This document shows, in pieces, positions 52,594 to 60,319 of a DNA stretch of 64,000 nt. The position numbers were made by a program, and so were the translations under genes. Position 1 is the stretch's first letter. Every line of letters begins with the position of its first letter. A model generated the notes under the pieces. The model saw nothing but the letters and a program-made list of their open reading frames with translations, was not told the DNA's origin and did no database searches. The stretch spans positions 62,001 through 126,000 of the forward strand of contig NZ_LSHB01000045.1 in the NCBI RefSeq assembly GCF_001643375.1. The letters are read 5' to 3'. Source of the DNA: Chryseobacterium sp. FP211-J200. Lineage in GTDB: Bacteria > Bacteroidota > Bacteroidia > Flavobacteriales > Weeksellaceae.

Positions 52594-53522
52594 TTAGCTG
52601 ATATTTTCTTAGGTTTAAAATTACTAAATAAATAACCTAAAATTGCTCCAATGATTGTTACTAAAAGCGAGAAAATGATATTAGAATAAGTATTCATTTT
52701 ATCTTCTAACTTTTCTACTTTAAGATTGTTTAATTCCTTTTCTCTATCAATTATTTGATTTAATCTTTCAAAATGATTATCTATTTTTTGTAACTCAAGA
52801 ATATTCTTAGGGTCTTGAGTTATTAATTTTTCAATATTTATTAATCTTTTCTTTATCTGTTCGATTTCTATATCTGTTTTAGTAACAGTATCCTTTTTTG
52901 AATCCATTATTGACAGCTGAAGTTTTAACTTTTCAAGTTCTTTATAAATATTTGAATTTACAATATCATTTTCTTTCTTAGTCTTAGTATTATCAAAATT
53001 AAAAATGTCCAAACTTTGAGTCAAAAGCATTGCAATGATAAGAGAAATAATTGCAGTTGTTAATGTTGTGGTAATAACATATTTCTTATTAATATTTTCT
53101 TTTTTTTCTTCTTCTATTATAGATTCTAAATCAGCTTTTTCATCGGCTTTTCGTTTAGAAATTAAAGTCTGAAAATTCGGAAATTCGTCCTTGCTAACAT
53201 TTATCAATTCACTATTGAAAAGTGTATAAATGGAAAAATCATCATTCGTCTCATTCGGTGTTACAACATAGAATGTAGCATCTTTTTGACTCAAAACTTT
53301 TTTATATAAATTATAATTTTCAATATCATGACTAGAAATATTGTTTCTAAAATCTATTAATGCTATATAATTATTGGTTTTTGTATCTAAAATTGCTAAG
53401 TCTACATAGATTATACCTCCTTTATCAACATAGTGATAATTCAATAAGAAGGAGTCATCAGGAAAATTTTTATCTGATTTTAAAAATTGAATAAATTTAT
53501 TTTTAATGAAGAGTTCTGTCAT
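52584..53522 (-). CDS. Membrane protein with nuclease-like N terminus and coiled coil
   Basis: Unrecognised as a whole. The 312-residue protein has an N-terminal domain (about residues 1-120) with YVDLAILDTKTNNYIALIDFR, resembling the D...(D/E)-x-K core of PD-(D/E)XK nucleases, though the last residue is Arg here, so activity is doubtful. Next comes a charged stretch, a membrane helix (about 153-172, TTTLTTAIISLIIAMLLTQS), a coiled-coil region rich in L/I/K/E and a second membrane helix near 280-298 before KPKKISANNS. It is the first gene of the cassette-like array and is followed by module copy 1. Role unknown. Confidence 0.7.
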   Translation of the reverse strand: MTELFIKNKFIQFLKSDKNFPDDSFLLNYHYVDKGGIIYVDLAILDTKTNNYIALIDFRNNISSHDIENYNLYKKVLSQKDATFYVVTPNETNDDFSIYTLFNSELINVSKDEFPNFQTLISKRKADEKADLESIIEEEKKENINKKYVITTTLTTAIISLIIAMLLTQSLDIFNFDNTKTKKENDIVNSNIYKELEKLKLQLSIMDSKKDTVTKTDIEIEQIKKRLINIEKLITQDPKNILELQKIDNHFERLNQIIDREKELNNLKVEKLEDKMNTYSNIIFSLLVTIIGAILGYLFSNFKPKKISANNS

Positions 53523-53604
53523 AACGTATCAGTTAATGGTTCGTGGCTTGGCGATAGTGTGGGATAAATTGGACAATAAGTTCAATTTAGCAAGAACGTC
53601 AGCA

Positions 53605-53657
53605 AATGCTGTGAGCCTTTGGCTAAGTTACTAAAAAAAGTCAATGCTCACAGCATT
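53605..53657. repeat. Perfect 12-bp palindrome in the spacer
   Basis: AATGCTGTGAGC at 53605 pairs with GCTCACAGCATT at 53646, loop 29 bases. It lies inside the spacer between module copy 2 and the start of gene 52584-53522. Above the start codon the spacer also reads GGCTTGGCGATAGTGTG, similar to the spacer in front of the GNAT gene. This stretch of 53523-53717 holds no gene. Confidence 0.6.
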
Positions 53658-53717
53658 GTCGACTAAAAAACTAAAATGTACAACCTAAGCGGTTCAGCCC
53701 ACTTTTGGAAAACCCTT

Positions 53718-53902
53718 GATGAATTAAACCTTCGGTAGTTATACAAATCGCGTAATTCAGTTACTCTGTAAATTTAATTAAAATAACGGATGAATACCAA
53801 TCACAAAAAAAAGAGACCTTTCTGAAAGTCTCTTCATTATTTTTAAAAAATTTTTTATGATAAAACCAGAATGTTGAAAAAGCTCCCGCTACCATTCAAC
53901 AG
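53718..53902 (-). repeat. Cassette module copy 2
   Basis: Starts GAATTAAACCTTCGGTAG, then TTACTCTGTAAATTTAATTA, hairpin AAGAGACC..AGTCTCTT (53811-53834), AAAATTTTTTATGATAAAACC and ends ACCATTCAACAG. It follows the OmpA-family gene on the minus strand. Confidence 0.75.
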
Positions 53903-53957
53903 ATGCATCATTGTTGACTTTCCAAGCCCAAAGAAACTCCGGTATTTATGTGATGTT

Positions 53958-54974
53958 TTACTTATCTTTAATCAATTCCACTCTTCTGTTTTGAAATTTT
54001 CCTTCTTCTGAATTGTTGTCAGCAATTGGACTGTTTTGTCCGAAGCCTTCAGTGGTTAGTCGGCTTACTTCAATACCGCTTTTTATCAATTCCTGCTTTA
54101 CGGTTGCTGCTCTTTGTTTAGAAAGTTGAAGATTGTGTTTTTCATCACCCGTATTATCGGTATAACCATGAATAGCAATTTTTAAATTTTTGTCAGCATT
54201 GAGTACTTTGGCAATTTCAGCTATAGCTTCTTTTCCATCTCCCTTTAAAGTGGCTTTATCCGTATCGAAATTAATATGCAAAACTGCCTTGCCTTTATCG
54301 CTTAAATCTTTTTGTATTTGGTCTGCCTTTAGCATCGTAATGGTTTGCTTAAAGGCTTCTTTTTGTAGGATTTGAATATTCCCGCCTGCAGTATTTCCGG
54401 CAAGTTGGATATACACGTCATCACCATTCGCTCTTCTAATTACGTAAACTTTTACGATATTGTTCCAATAATCTATCGAACCATCTTCGCCGAAATAGGT
54501 TGCCTGTTCTTTTATTCTGTTTATTTCTTCTGTGGGTACCTTTCCTTCATAAATTTTCACTCCGCCTACTGCTTTTATCGCCTCGTCATAACTTTTTTCG
54601 AAGTATGGTAACGACCAACTGTCTGAAACGCCAGTGGCTCCCTCTATGCCCGCTTTCCACGATCTACCTTCCACAGCTTGAAATACACCATCTATAGGAA
54701 AAAATATCCGGTCAAACTTTTTTTCAACCGCTTTTTTGTTGATAATCTGGAGATTTTCCGGAATGCTGAAAAAAGGGAAAACGCCCAAATCTTTGTCAGA
54801 AACTGGAATGGCATTTATATCAAATTTGCCCGTACTATTTGGGTTTTCAGATATTACTATTTCTGGTTTCGTAGTGTCTTGATTATTACCTTTTTCCTTG
54901 TCACCAGTTTTATTGCACGAAAGAGCAAGTAATGCAAGTCCTGTTAATAATAATTTTGTTGTCATTTTTTTCAT
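53958..54974 (-). CDS. OmpA-family lipoprotein (338 residues)
   Basis: A lipoprotein signal ends in LALSC near residue 20. The N-terminal half (about 40-220) has no clear family, with FPFFSIPENLQIINK and RIFFPIDGVFQAVEGRSW. The C-terminal OmpA domain shows HINFDTDKATLKGDGKEAIAEIAKVL, IHGYTDNTGDEKHNLQLSKQRA near residues 262-290 and EGFGQNSPIADNN, then RRVELI; these are the peptidoglycan-contact residues. It is a separate paralogue from the gene at 28557 and is followed by module copy 2. Confidence 0.88.
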   Translation of the reverse strand: MKKMTTKLLLTGLALLALSCNKTGDKEKGNNQDTTKPEIVISENPNSTGKFDINAIPVSDKDLGVFPFFSIPENLQIINKKAVEKKFDRIFFPIDGVFQAVEGRSWKAGIEGATGVSDSWSLPYFEKSYDEAIKAVGGVKIYEGKVPTEEINRIKEQATYFGEDGSIDYWNNIVKVYVIRRANGDDVYIQLAGNTAGGNIQILQKEAFKQTITMLKADQIQKDLSDKGKAVLHINFDTDKATLKGDGKEAIAEIAKVLNADKNLKIAIHGYTDNTGDEKHNLQLSKQRAATVKQELIKSGIEVSRLTTEGFGQNSPIADNNSEEGKFQNRRVELIKDK

Positions 54975-55140
54975 ATTCTAATTAATTTCTGCAATTGGTT
55001 GTGGTTTTAAAGCATATCAAATACCGGAAAAAGTATAGCGAACTTCGGGCTTTCGAAGGACAAAAAGTTCAAGAACTACAAAACATAGCCGATGCTTTTT
55101 CTTGGAACCAAGTTACTAAAAATTGTGAAAAGAAAGCACC

Positions 55141-55310
55141 ATTCCCATAATTCAGTTACTCAGTAAAGTTAATTAAAAAATAGATGAAACCGCTCACAAA
55201 AAAAGAGACCTTTCTAGAAGTCTCTTCAATATTTTTAATATTTTTTACGATAAAGCCATAATTTAGAAAAAGCTCCCGGAGATGCAGTTTAATTAGATTT
55301 AATCTCAGTG
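55141..55310 (-). repeat. Cassette module copy 3
   Basis: TTCAGTTACTCAGTAAAGTT and AATTAAAAAAT lead into hairpin AAGAGACC..GTCTCTT (55203-55226), TTTTTACGATAAAGCCATAA and AAAAAGCTCCCGGAG. The right end is altered (GATGCAGTTTAATTAG instead of GCTTCCGTTCAACAG). The spacer above it (54975-55140) contains short inverted repeats such as GAACTTCG and CGAAGGAC but no gene. Confidence 0.7.
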
Positions 55311-55455
55311 TTTTTTATTATTTATCTTGTTTCGATGCTTTTTCAATTCGCGGTTGGCCTTGAAAGACCACCGGAACTCTGGTCATTCTAGGAAGTTTTT
55401 TTTAGACTATTCAAGCCCTAAAAGTTCTTCAGTTAACAAAATCAGAATTAAATAA

Positions 55456-55857
55456 TTATAATACTGCCTTAGCTCCTGCTACGGCTACGGCGTGGTCGTT
55501 TTCTACAACACTACCACTTACGCCAATGGCACCTAGTACAGTACCTTCATTATTTTTGATAAGTACACCACCAGGAAAAGTAATTAAACCACCGTTACTA
55601 TGTTCTATATTAAACATGGGTGCATCGGGTTTTACAAGAGGGGTAAGCTCAGCGGTATCCGTGATAAACCAAGCCGATGTTTTTGCTTTTTTAATGGCAA
55701 TGTCTACGGATCCAATCCATGCACCATCCATTCTTTCGAATGCTACTATATTTGCTCCTGCGTCTACTACACAGATGTCCATTTTGACGTTTAGAGCCTC
55801 TGATTTTGTTTTCGCTGCGTCAATTACCGCTTTTGCTTGTGCTAATGTAATGTTCAT
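55456..55857 (-). CDS. GlcG/HbpS-family heme-binding-like protein
   Basis: The 133-residue protein belongs to the GlcG/HbpS (DUF336) family: LAQAKAVIDAAKTKSEALNVKMDICVVDAGANIVAFERMDGA near the N terminus and SNGGLITFPGGVLIKNNEGTVLGAIGVSG near the middle. The group has heme-binding or redox-sensing members, but the function here is unknown. It is complete and without a signal peptide. It is followed at some distance by module copy 3. Confidence 0.88.
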   Translation of the reverse strand: MNITLAQAKAVIDAAKTKSEALNVKMDICVVDAGANIVAFERMDGAWIGSVDIAIKKAKTSAWFITDTAELTPLVKPDAPMFNIEHSNGGLITFPGGVLIKNNEGTVLGAIGVSGSVVENDHAVAVAGAKAVL

Positions 55858-56096
55858 TTTTAATTTTTTTTTGTTATAAAATATATTTTCTGCTTAAATT
55901 ATTTGTTTAATTGTCTACAATGGAAAAAGTAGTGGCAAAGTGCCGTAATTCGAAGAACTGTAGTTCAAGGTTTCACACACGAAGCGAATGCTTTTTCAAT
56001 GTAGCTAAATTATTAAATAATATGGATAATAAACCATGGCGGCTAAAAAATTCCACATTATCATGATAGAGTAACCCCGCATCTTGCAAAACCCGT

Positions 56097-56270
56097 GCTG
56101 AACTAAACCTCCGGTAGCTTTCCCAATCGCATAAATCAGTTTCTTTGTAAAATTAATGAAAAAGAAGTACACAAAAAGAGACTCATCTCGAAGTCTCTTG
56201 TATATCTTTAAAATTTTCCGTCGATAAACCCATAATGCTGAAAAAAGCTCCGGAAGCTTCCATTCAACAG
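56097..56270 (-). repeat. Cassette module copy 4
   Basis: Starts GCTGAACTAAACCTCCGGTA, TTTGTAAAATTAATGAAAA, hairpin AAGAGACTC..AAGTCTCTT (56176-56199), CGATAAACCCATAATGCTG and ends GCTTCCATTCAACAGG. The preceding spacer (55858-56096) has no gene I can support. Confidence 0.75.
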
Positions 56271-56370
56271 GAGTTTATCTCAGCATTTTTTATTTTTTAT
56301 TTTGTTTTGATGAGTTTTCAATTCATTGCTGGCTTTTCAAGCCCAACGAAACTCTGGTTATTGTAAACAG

Positions 56371-56856
56371 TTATTTTTCAGCCAAGCAAGGTTTCAGGAA
56401 TTTTTCTTCGTATTTCTCAAGGGCTCTCTTGGTTTTTAATTTTCTAATTTTAGTTTTTCGTTCATCACCAAAATATAAGTGCTCTCCAAAAAAACCTGTA
56501 TCATATTCATTTGCGCCCTTTTTGAATTCCCCATTCCTTATACCGTTTATTAATTGTTCACAAAATTCTATTTTAAATTTAATCTCACTCTTTGTTTCAT
56601 ATTTACTATATAGCCATTCCGATTGCGGGTTTTCATAATACAATTGTGGTTCATCAAACTCCCAGAACAACATTAGTGCTAAACCTAAATCACATTTCTT
56701 ATGAGTAACGACAGTATAAGGTATTTCAAACCCGTCATCCCAATTATAATTCTCCATTAGAGAATAAAGGTCTATTTCATTATCCAATTTTTCAACGCAT
56801 TCAAGCCTCTCCTTTGAATTACATTGATTGATGATTCTTTCTACAGTCGGATTCAT
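56371..56856 (-). CDS. DUF4274-like protein
   Basis: The 161-residue protein has YSLMENYNWDDGFEIPYTVV and HKKCDLGLALMLFWEFDEPQLYY, which match the DUF4274 pattern of a short helical domain. No signal peptide. Members are often found near toxin or immunity genes, but I have no evidence for that here. Its start lies 9 bases from an attC-like repeat (56866) and module copy 4 follows its stop. Confidence 0.7.
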   Translation of the reverse strand: MNPTVERIINQCNSKERLECVEKLDNEIDLYSLMENYNWDDGFEIPYTVVTHKKCDLGLALMLFWEFDEPQLYYENPQSEWLYSKYETKSEIKFKIEFCEQLINGIRNGEFKKGANEYDTGFFGEHLYFGDERKTKIRKLKTKRALEKYEEKFLKPCLAEK

Positions 56857-56865
56857 AATTGTTTA

Positions 56866-56992
56866 CAACGTTTTGGCGCTTGGCGCAGTGGCGAACTTCG
56901 AACTGATTATTTTCTGTTAAAGATAATATTTCTTACGAAACGTGATAGTGAATTTACTATAAATTCGCAATCTAGCCAAACGCCTGTTGAAC
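56866..56992. repeat. attC-like imperfect inverted repeat
   Basis: CAAC plus GGCGCTTGGC at 56866-56884 pairs with GCCAAACGCC plus GTTG at 56975-56989. The arms are broken by unpaired bases (GTTTT on one side, one T on the other), and an inner GCGAA pairs with TTCGC. The outer right arm is GTTGAAC, matching the GTTRRRY core of integron attC sites; read on the other strand the left end is GTTCAAC (RYYYAAC). The total span of 127 bp is in the attC range. Confidence 0.5.
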
Positions 56993-57165
56993 TAAACATC
57001 CGGCAGCTTTCCCAAACGCATAAATTAGTTAGTTTGTAAAGTTAATTAAAAAAACTGATGAAAACGACGCACAAAAAAAAGAGACTCTTCTGGAAGTCTC
57101 TTCAATTTTTTTAAAAACTTTTTACGATAAAATCTATAATGCTGAATAACCTTCCGTCCAACAAC
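56986..57165 (-). repeat. Cassette module copy 5
   Basis: Starts GTTGAACTAAACATCCGGCAG, AGTTAGTTTGTAAAGTTAAT, hairpin AAGAGACTC..AAGTCTCTT (57079-57102), TTTTTACGATAAAATC and ends CTTCCGTCCAACAACAC. It follows the NlpE-like gene on the minus strand. Confidence 0.75.
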
Positions 57166-57236
57166 ACTTTCATTTTTGGACTTCTAGCGATCAACCGAAG
57201 TTTCTTTATCGGTCAGCTATTTTTACAAAACTTTTA

Positions 57237-58016
57237 TTACTTTTTTTTATGATAATCTCCAGCTAAACTTGCACCGCCGCCACAAAAGTAATTTAATGCG
57301 AATCTATCGTCAAATTTCGAAGTAAATACTTCAGCTGTTTTATCCTTAAATAAAATCGTCATCGTCCCTTTTAAATCTTTATTGATGGTTTTTAAATCGA
57401 CATCAATCTGATTATTCACTAACTTTCCTTTGCCCTCAAACGTACACCCTTTCACAGCACCGGTAAATGAAATTTTCACTGAATAAATACTGTCATTTTC
57501 AGATTTCAATTCCAGAATTTGGTTGTATCCTTTCCCACTGGCGTTGGTGTTATAGGTACCGTTCAATTGAGCGGGCGTATAAGCTTTTACTTCTTTAAAA
57601 ATATAATTTTTGGCTAATTCTCCGCTTACTTCTTTCTTATCAGCATCCAATCTTACCAAGGTTTTGTCGGGTTTTACCAGATAATATTCCTTAGGCGAAT
57701 TTGGGATGGATACTTCAATAATATCATCAATCTTTGTCCAGGTACCATACTCGTTTTCAGAAGTACCGTCGCTATCTAAATACGATGTACTTTTAACCGC
57801 TTTGTTGTCATTTTGAAAGGTAATATAGGTTTCGATTCCCATACAATCTGCACAAGGCAATGTTGCCGTGTAGATTCCTGAAGAAAAATCATTATTCTGC
57901 TGTGCCTCTGTTTTTGTCTGCTCTTTATTTGCAGTTTCAACGGTTGATTTACTGTCGCTGCAAGAAACAAAAATGGTGGTTAGCGCTGCTATGGTTAAAA
58001 ATTTAAATGTGTTCAT
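57237..58016 (-). CDS. NlpE-like copper-resistance/envelope stress lipoprotein
   Basis: The 259-residue lipoprotein (lipobox ending FVSC near residue 19) has the NlpE N-terminal domain: GIYTATLPCADCMGIETYITFQ with the C-x-x-C pair near residues 57-60, and NEYGTWTKIDDIIEVSIPN. The C-terminal part (about 150-259) has a second beta domain, PAQLNGTYNTNASGKGYNQILELKSE, with a GCTFEGKGKL motif. NlpE senses envelope or copper stress in enteric bacteria; a role here is inference. Followed by module copy 5. Confidence 0.86.
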   Translation of the reverse strand: MNTFKFLTIAALTTIFVSCSDSKSTVETANKEQTKTEAQQNNDFSSGIYTATLPCADCMGIETYITFQNDNKAVKSTSYLDSDGTSENEYGTWTKIDDIIEVSIPNSPKEYYLVKPDKTLVRLDADKKEVSGELAKNYIFKEVKAYTPAQLNGTYNTNASGKGYNQILELKSENDSIYSVKISFTGAVKGCTFEGKGKLVNNQIDVDLKTINKDLKGTMTILFKDKTAEVFTSKFDDRFALNYFCGGGASLAGDYHKKK

Positions 58017-58208
58017 TATTTTTTTTTGATTAATTTAAAATGTTTGATAACCTAATTATTGATTCTAAAAGACAGATTTAAGTCTTGAGAAGTATCTAAA
58101 TAGAAAAATTTGAAATAATTATCTTCGATATAAGAATAAATTTCCATCGAAAAACTGCTGTTATCGTTGCAGATGATTTCCATTTTGCAAAAAATACCAA
58201 GCTTAATT

Positions 58209-58416
58209 TTTGGTAGCTTCACTACTCGCAAAACTTTGTAAAGATCAATTAAAAAAGGCTACAACTGACTTACAAAAAAGAGACCATTCTAGAGGTCTCT
58301 TCAGTATTTTTAAATTTTTTTCGATAAACTCATAATGCTAAAAAAAGCTCCCAAAGCTTCCGTTCAACAGGGTTTTCATTGTTCGTGCTACGCACGCAAC
58401 GAAAACTTAGCTATTA
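58209..58416 (-). repeat. Cassette module copy 6
   Basis: Begins near TGGTAGCTTCACTACTCG and AACTTTGTAAAGATCAATTA, hairpin AAGAGACC..GGTCTCTT (58278-58301), CGATAAACTCATAATGCT, GCTTCCGTTCAACAGGG and GTTCGTGCTACGCACGCAAC, then AACTTAGCTATTA. The end element is almost identical to copies 1 and 7. The spacer 58017-58208 has no gene. Confidence 0.75.
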
Positions 58417-58441
58417 GTGGCTGCCTTTCTTGTCGTCCACA

Positions 58442-58966
58442 TTAATTGTTCAGTTTTAGTTTCATCATTATGTCGGTCTGCTCGTCATTACCCAATTTGA
58501 AAATATGTTTGTCAAATTCAACGAAACCGTTTTTCTTGTAAAAATTTATTGCTCTCGGGTTCTCTTCCCAAACGCCTAACCATACATAGTCAGATTTTTT
58601 CTCCTTAGCGACTTCAATTGCTTTGTCATAGAGTAGTTGCCCAACATTTTTTCCGTGAAAGTCTTTCAAAACATAAATTCGTTCAATTTCAAGTGCTTTT
58701 TCGTCTTGAAGTTCAGTTTGTGATTGTCCAAAGTTTAGTTTGAGATAACCAATTACATTGTCGTTAAGTGTTGCAAAATAAAACTCTGCGTTATTGTCAT
58801 TGAGTTCAGTCGTTAATTTCTCAGCAGAAAATCCTTCGTCTAAGTATTTGGTCATATTTTCTTCCGTGTTCCCTGTCGCAAAAGTTTCATAGAAAGTTTG
58901 TCTGCCAATTTTTTGTAATTGGTCAATGTCACTAAGCGTTACTTTTTTTATTTCAATCTCAGTCAT
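58442..58966 (-). CDS. GNAT-family acetyltransferase
   Basis: The 174-residue protein is a GCN5-related N-acetyltransferase. It starts MTEIEIKKVTLSDIDQLQKIGRQTFYETF, has IGYLKLNFGQ, then the acetyl-CoA binding segment LEIERIYVLKDFHGKNVGQLLYDKAIEVAKEK near residues 88-119 (Q/R-x-x-G-x-G/A-like), VWLGVWEENPRAINFYKKNGF and a C-terminal IFKLGNDEQTDIMMK. It is a relative of the RimI/SpeG-type group, substrate unknown. Located in the array, followed by module copy 6. Confidence 0.9.
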   Translation of the reverse strand: MTEIEIKKVTLSDIDQLQKIGRQTFYETFATGNTEENMTKYLDEGFSAEKLTTELNDNNAEFYFATLNDNVIGYLKLNFGQSQTELQDEKALEIERIYVLKDFHGKNVGQLLYDKAIEVAKEKKSDYVWLGVWEENPRAINFYKKNGFVEFDKHIFKLGNDEQTDIMMKLKLNN

Positions 58967-59000
58967 TTTCTTTTTGCAATGTCGTTTTTAAGGTTGCCAC

Positions 59001-59144
59001 TAACGGTCTGCGGCTTGGCGATGTTTTTTGTGAGGGATTTAACGCACAAAAGTTCAATATAAGCACTACCGTTCATTATTGCACTAATGTTGAATAAAGC
59101 ACTGTTGCCCCCGAACAAAAAATATAGATAAACCGATGTTGAAC
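59001..59144. repeat. Second attC-like end region
   Basis: TAACGGTCTGCGGCTTGGCG at 59001-59020, near the start of the GNAT gene, faces AAACCGATGTTGAAC ending at 59144. Pairing of CGG-TTTGGC-type arms is weaker than at 56866, but the outer TAAC/GTTG ends and the position relative to the next module are the same. Confidence 0.35.
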
Positions 59145-59374
59145 TAAACCTTCGGTAGCCCCGTGTGCATATTTTTGATTACTTTGTAAAACTAATTAAA
59201 AATCAGCAAAATGGCAACAAAAAAAAGAGAACAACCTGTTCTCTTGAAATATTCTCTAAAAATTTTACGATAAATCCATAGTGTTTGAAAAAACCTGTAA
59301 AAAAGCTTCCGAAGCTCCAGTTCAACAGGGTTTTCATTGTTCGTGCTACGCACGCAACGAAAACTTAGCTATTA
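59138..59374 (-). repeat. Cassette module copy 7 (most divergent hairpin)
   Basis: Starts GTTGAACTAAACCTTCGGTAG, TTACTTTGTAAAACTAATT; hairpin AAGAGAACA/TGTTCTCTT (59225-59245), whose stem differs in sequence but stays paired; then TTTTACGATAAATCCAT, GCTCCAGTTCAACAGGG and GTTCGTGCTACGCACGCAAC up to AGCTATTA, which contains the stop of the AraC-family gene. Confidence 0.75.
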
Positions 59375-60244
59375 CCTACTGGCTTTATTTTCCCTATATT
59401 TTGTGGGTGTTATTCCTGTCTGTTTTTTAAAGAATCTTGTAAAGTATGTGGGATAATCAAAGCCTAAATCATACCCTATCTCAGCAACGGTTTTATTTGA
59501 TATTTCCAAATGCTTTTTTGCCTCTGAAATTATTTTATCCTGAATAATCTCTGAAGGAGTTTTACCTGTGTTGAATTTGATTAAGTCGCCAAAGTAGTTG
59601 GAAGACAAATGTAATTTATCTGAAAAATAATGAACATTAGGCATTCCTTGCTGCCCGTTTGAATAGTAATCGCTCAGTAACTTTTTAAATTCTGTAACTA
59701 ATTTGTTATAAAGTGGCTGTCTGGTTTCAAACTGACGTTTATAGCATTTGCCGATGTAAGTAAATATCAGATTGCAATAGGCCAACAAGAGAGCCATGTC
59801 ATAGTTGTCTTTTTGGTATTCCTCAAAAATTTGTTCGTACAAATTTTCTATTCGGTTTTGTTCATCATTAGTTAGGAACAAGGCTTCTTTAATGTTATAC
59901 TGAAAAAAGCTAAAGTCAATATTGTACTCTTGTAGAAGTATGGGCGAAATCAAAATTTGGTAACCTTCCCATCGTTTATCTACATTCCAATTGTGAATTT
60001 GTTTAGGTTTAATAAAATATAGAAAGGCAGATGTTGTATCATACTCAGTATTTCCGAACCAACTTAAGTCTGTCATATTGCGTTTAAATGCCATCATATA
60101 AAAGTCTGATGTAAGCCCATCACATAACAAACGAATACTTTTACAGTCGTTATACTTGACCACATCTATTAGGTCTTTCTTTGGGTCGTTGTAACCAATA
60201 AATCTGTTGTATTCTTTTATGTTATCAAAATGAATCATAAGCAT
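59372..60244 (-). CDS. AraC-family transcription regulator
   Basis: The 290-residue protein has a C-terminal AraC double helix-turn-helix: FSDKLHLSSNYFGDLIKFNTGKTPSEIIQ (first HTH, about residues 205-235) and SNKTVAEIGYDLGFDYPTYFTRFFKKQTGITPTKYR (second, about 248-284). The N-terminal 190 residues look like an effector domain. The short gap to the SDR gene (75 bases) suggests that the two are one transcript, SDR first, so it may regulate that enzyme. The alternative start MIHF at 60238 would drop two residues. Its stop is inside module copy 7. Confidence 0.88.
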   Translation of the reverse strand: MLMIHFDNIKEYNRFIGYNDPKKDLIDVVKYNDCKSIRLLCDGLTSDFYMMAFKRNMTDLSWFGNTEYDTTSAFLYFIKPKQIHNWNVDKRWEGYQILISPILLQEYNIDFSFFQYNIKEALFLTNDEQNRIENLYEQIFEEYQKDNYDMALLLAYCNLIFTYIGKCYKRQFETRQPLYNKLVTEFKKLLSDYYSNGQQGMPNVHYFSDKLHLSSNYFGDLIKFNTGKTPSEIIQDKIISEAKKHLEISNKTVAEIGYDLGFDYPTYFTRFFKKQTGITPTKYRENKASR

Positions 60245-60319
60245 ATTTTAAAAATTTAGGATAAGACAAAAGAAGATTGTCTTATCCTAATATTAAAATT
60301 ACGTTTAATTGTTGAATTA

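Noticed and set aside
52441-59374. CRISPR array
   Set aside because: The repeats are 150-240 bp long, contain terminator hairpins and are separated by whole genes, not by short unique spacers; no cas genes are seen.
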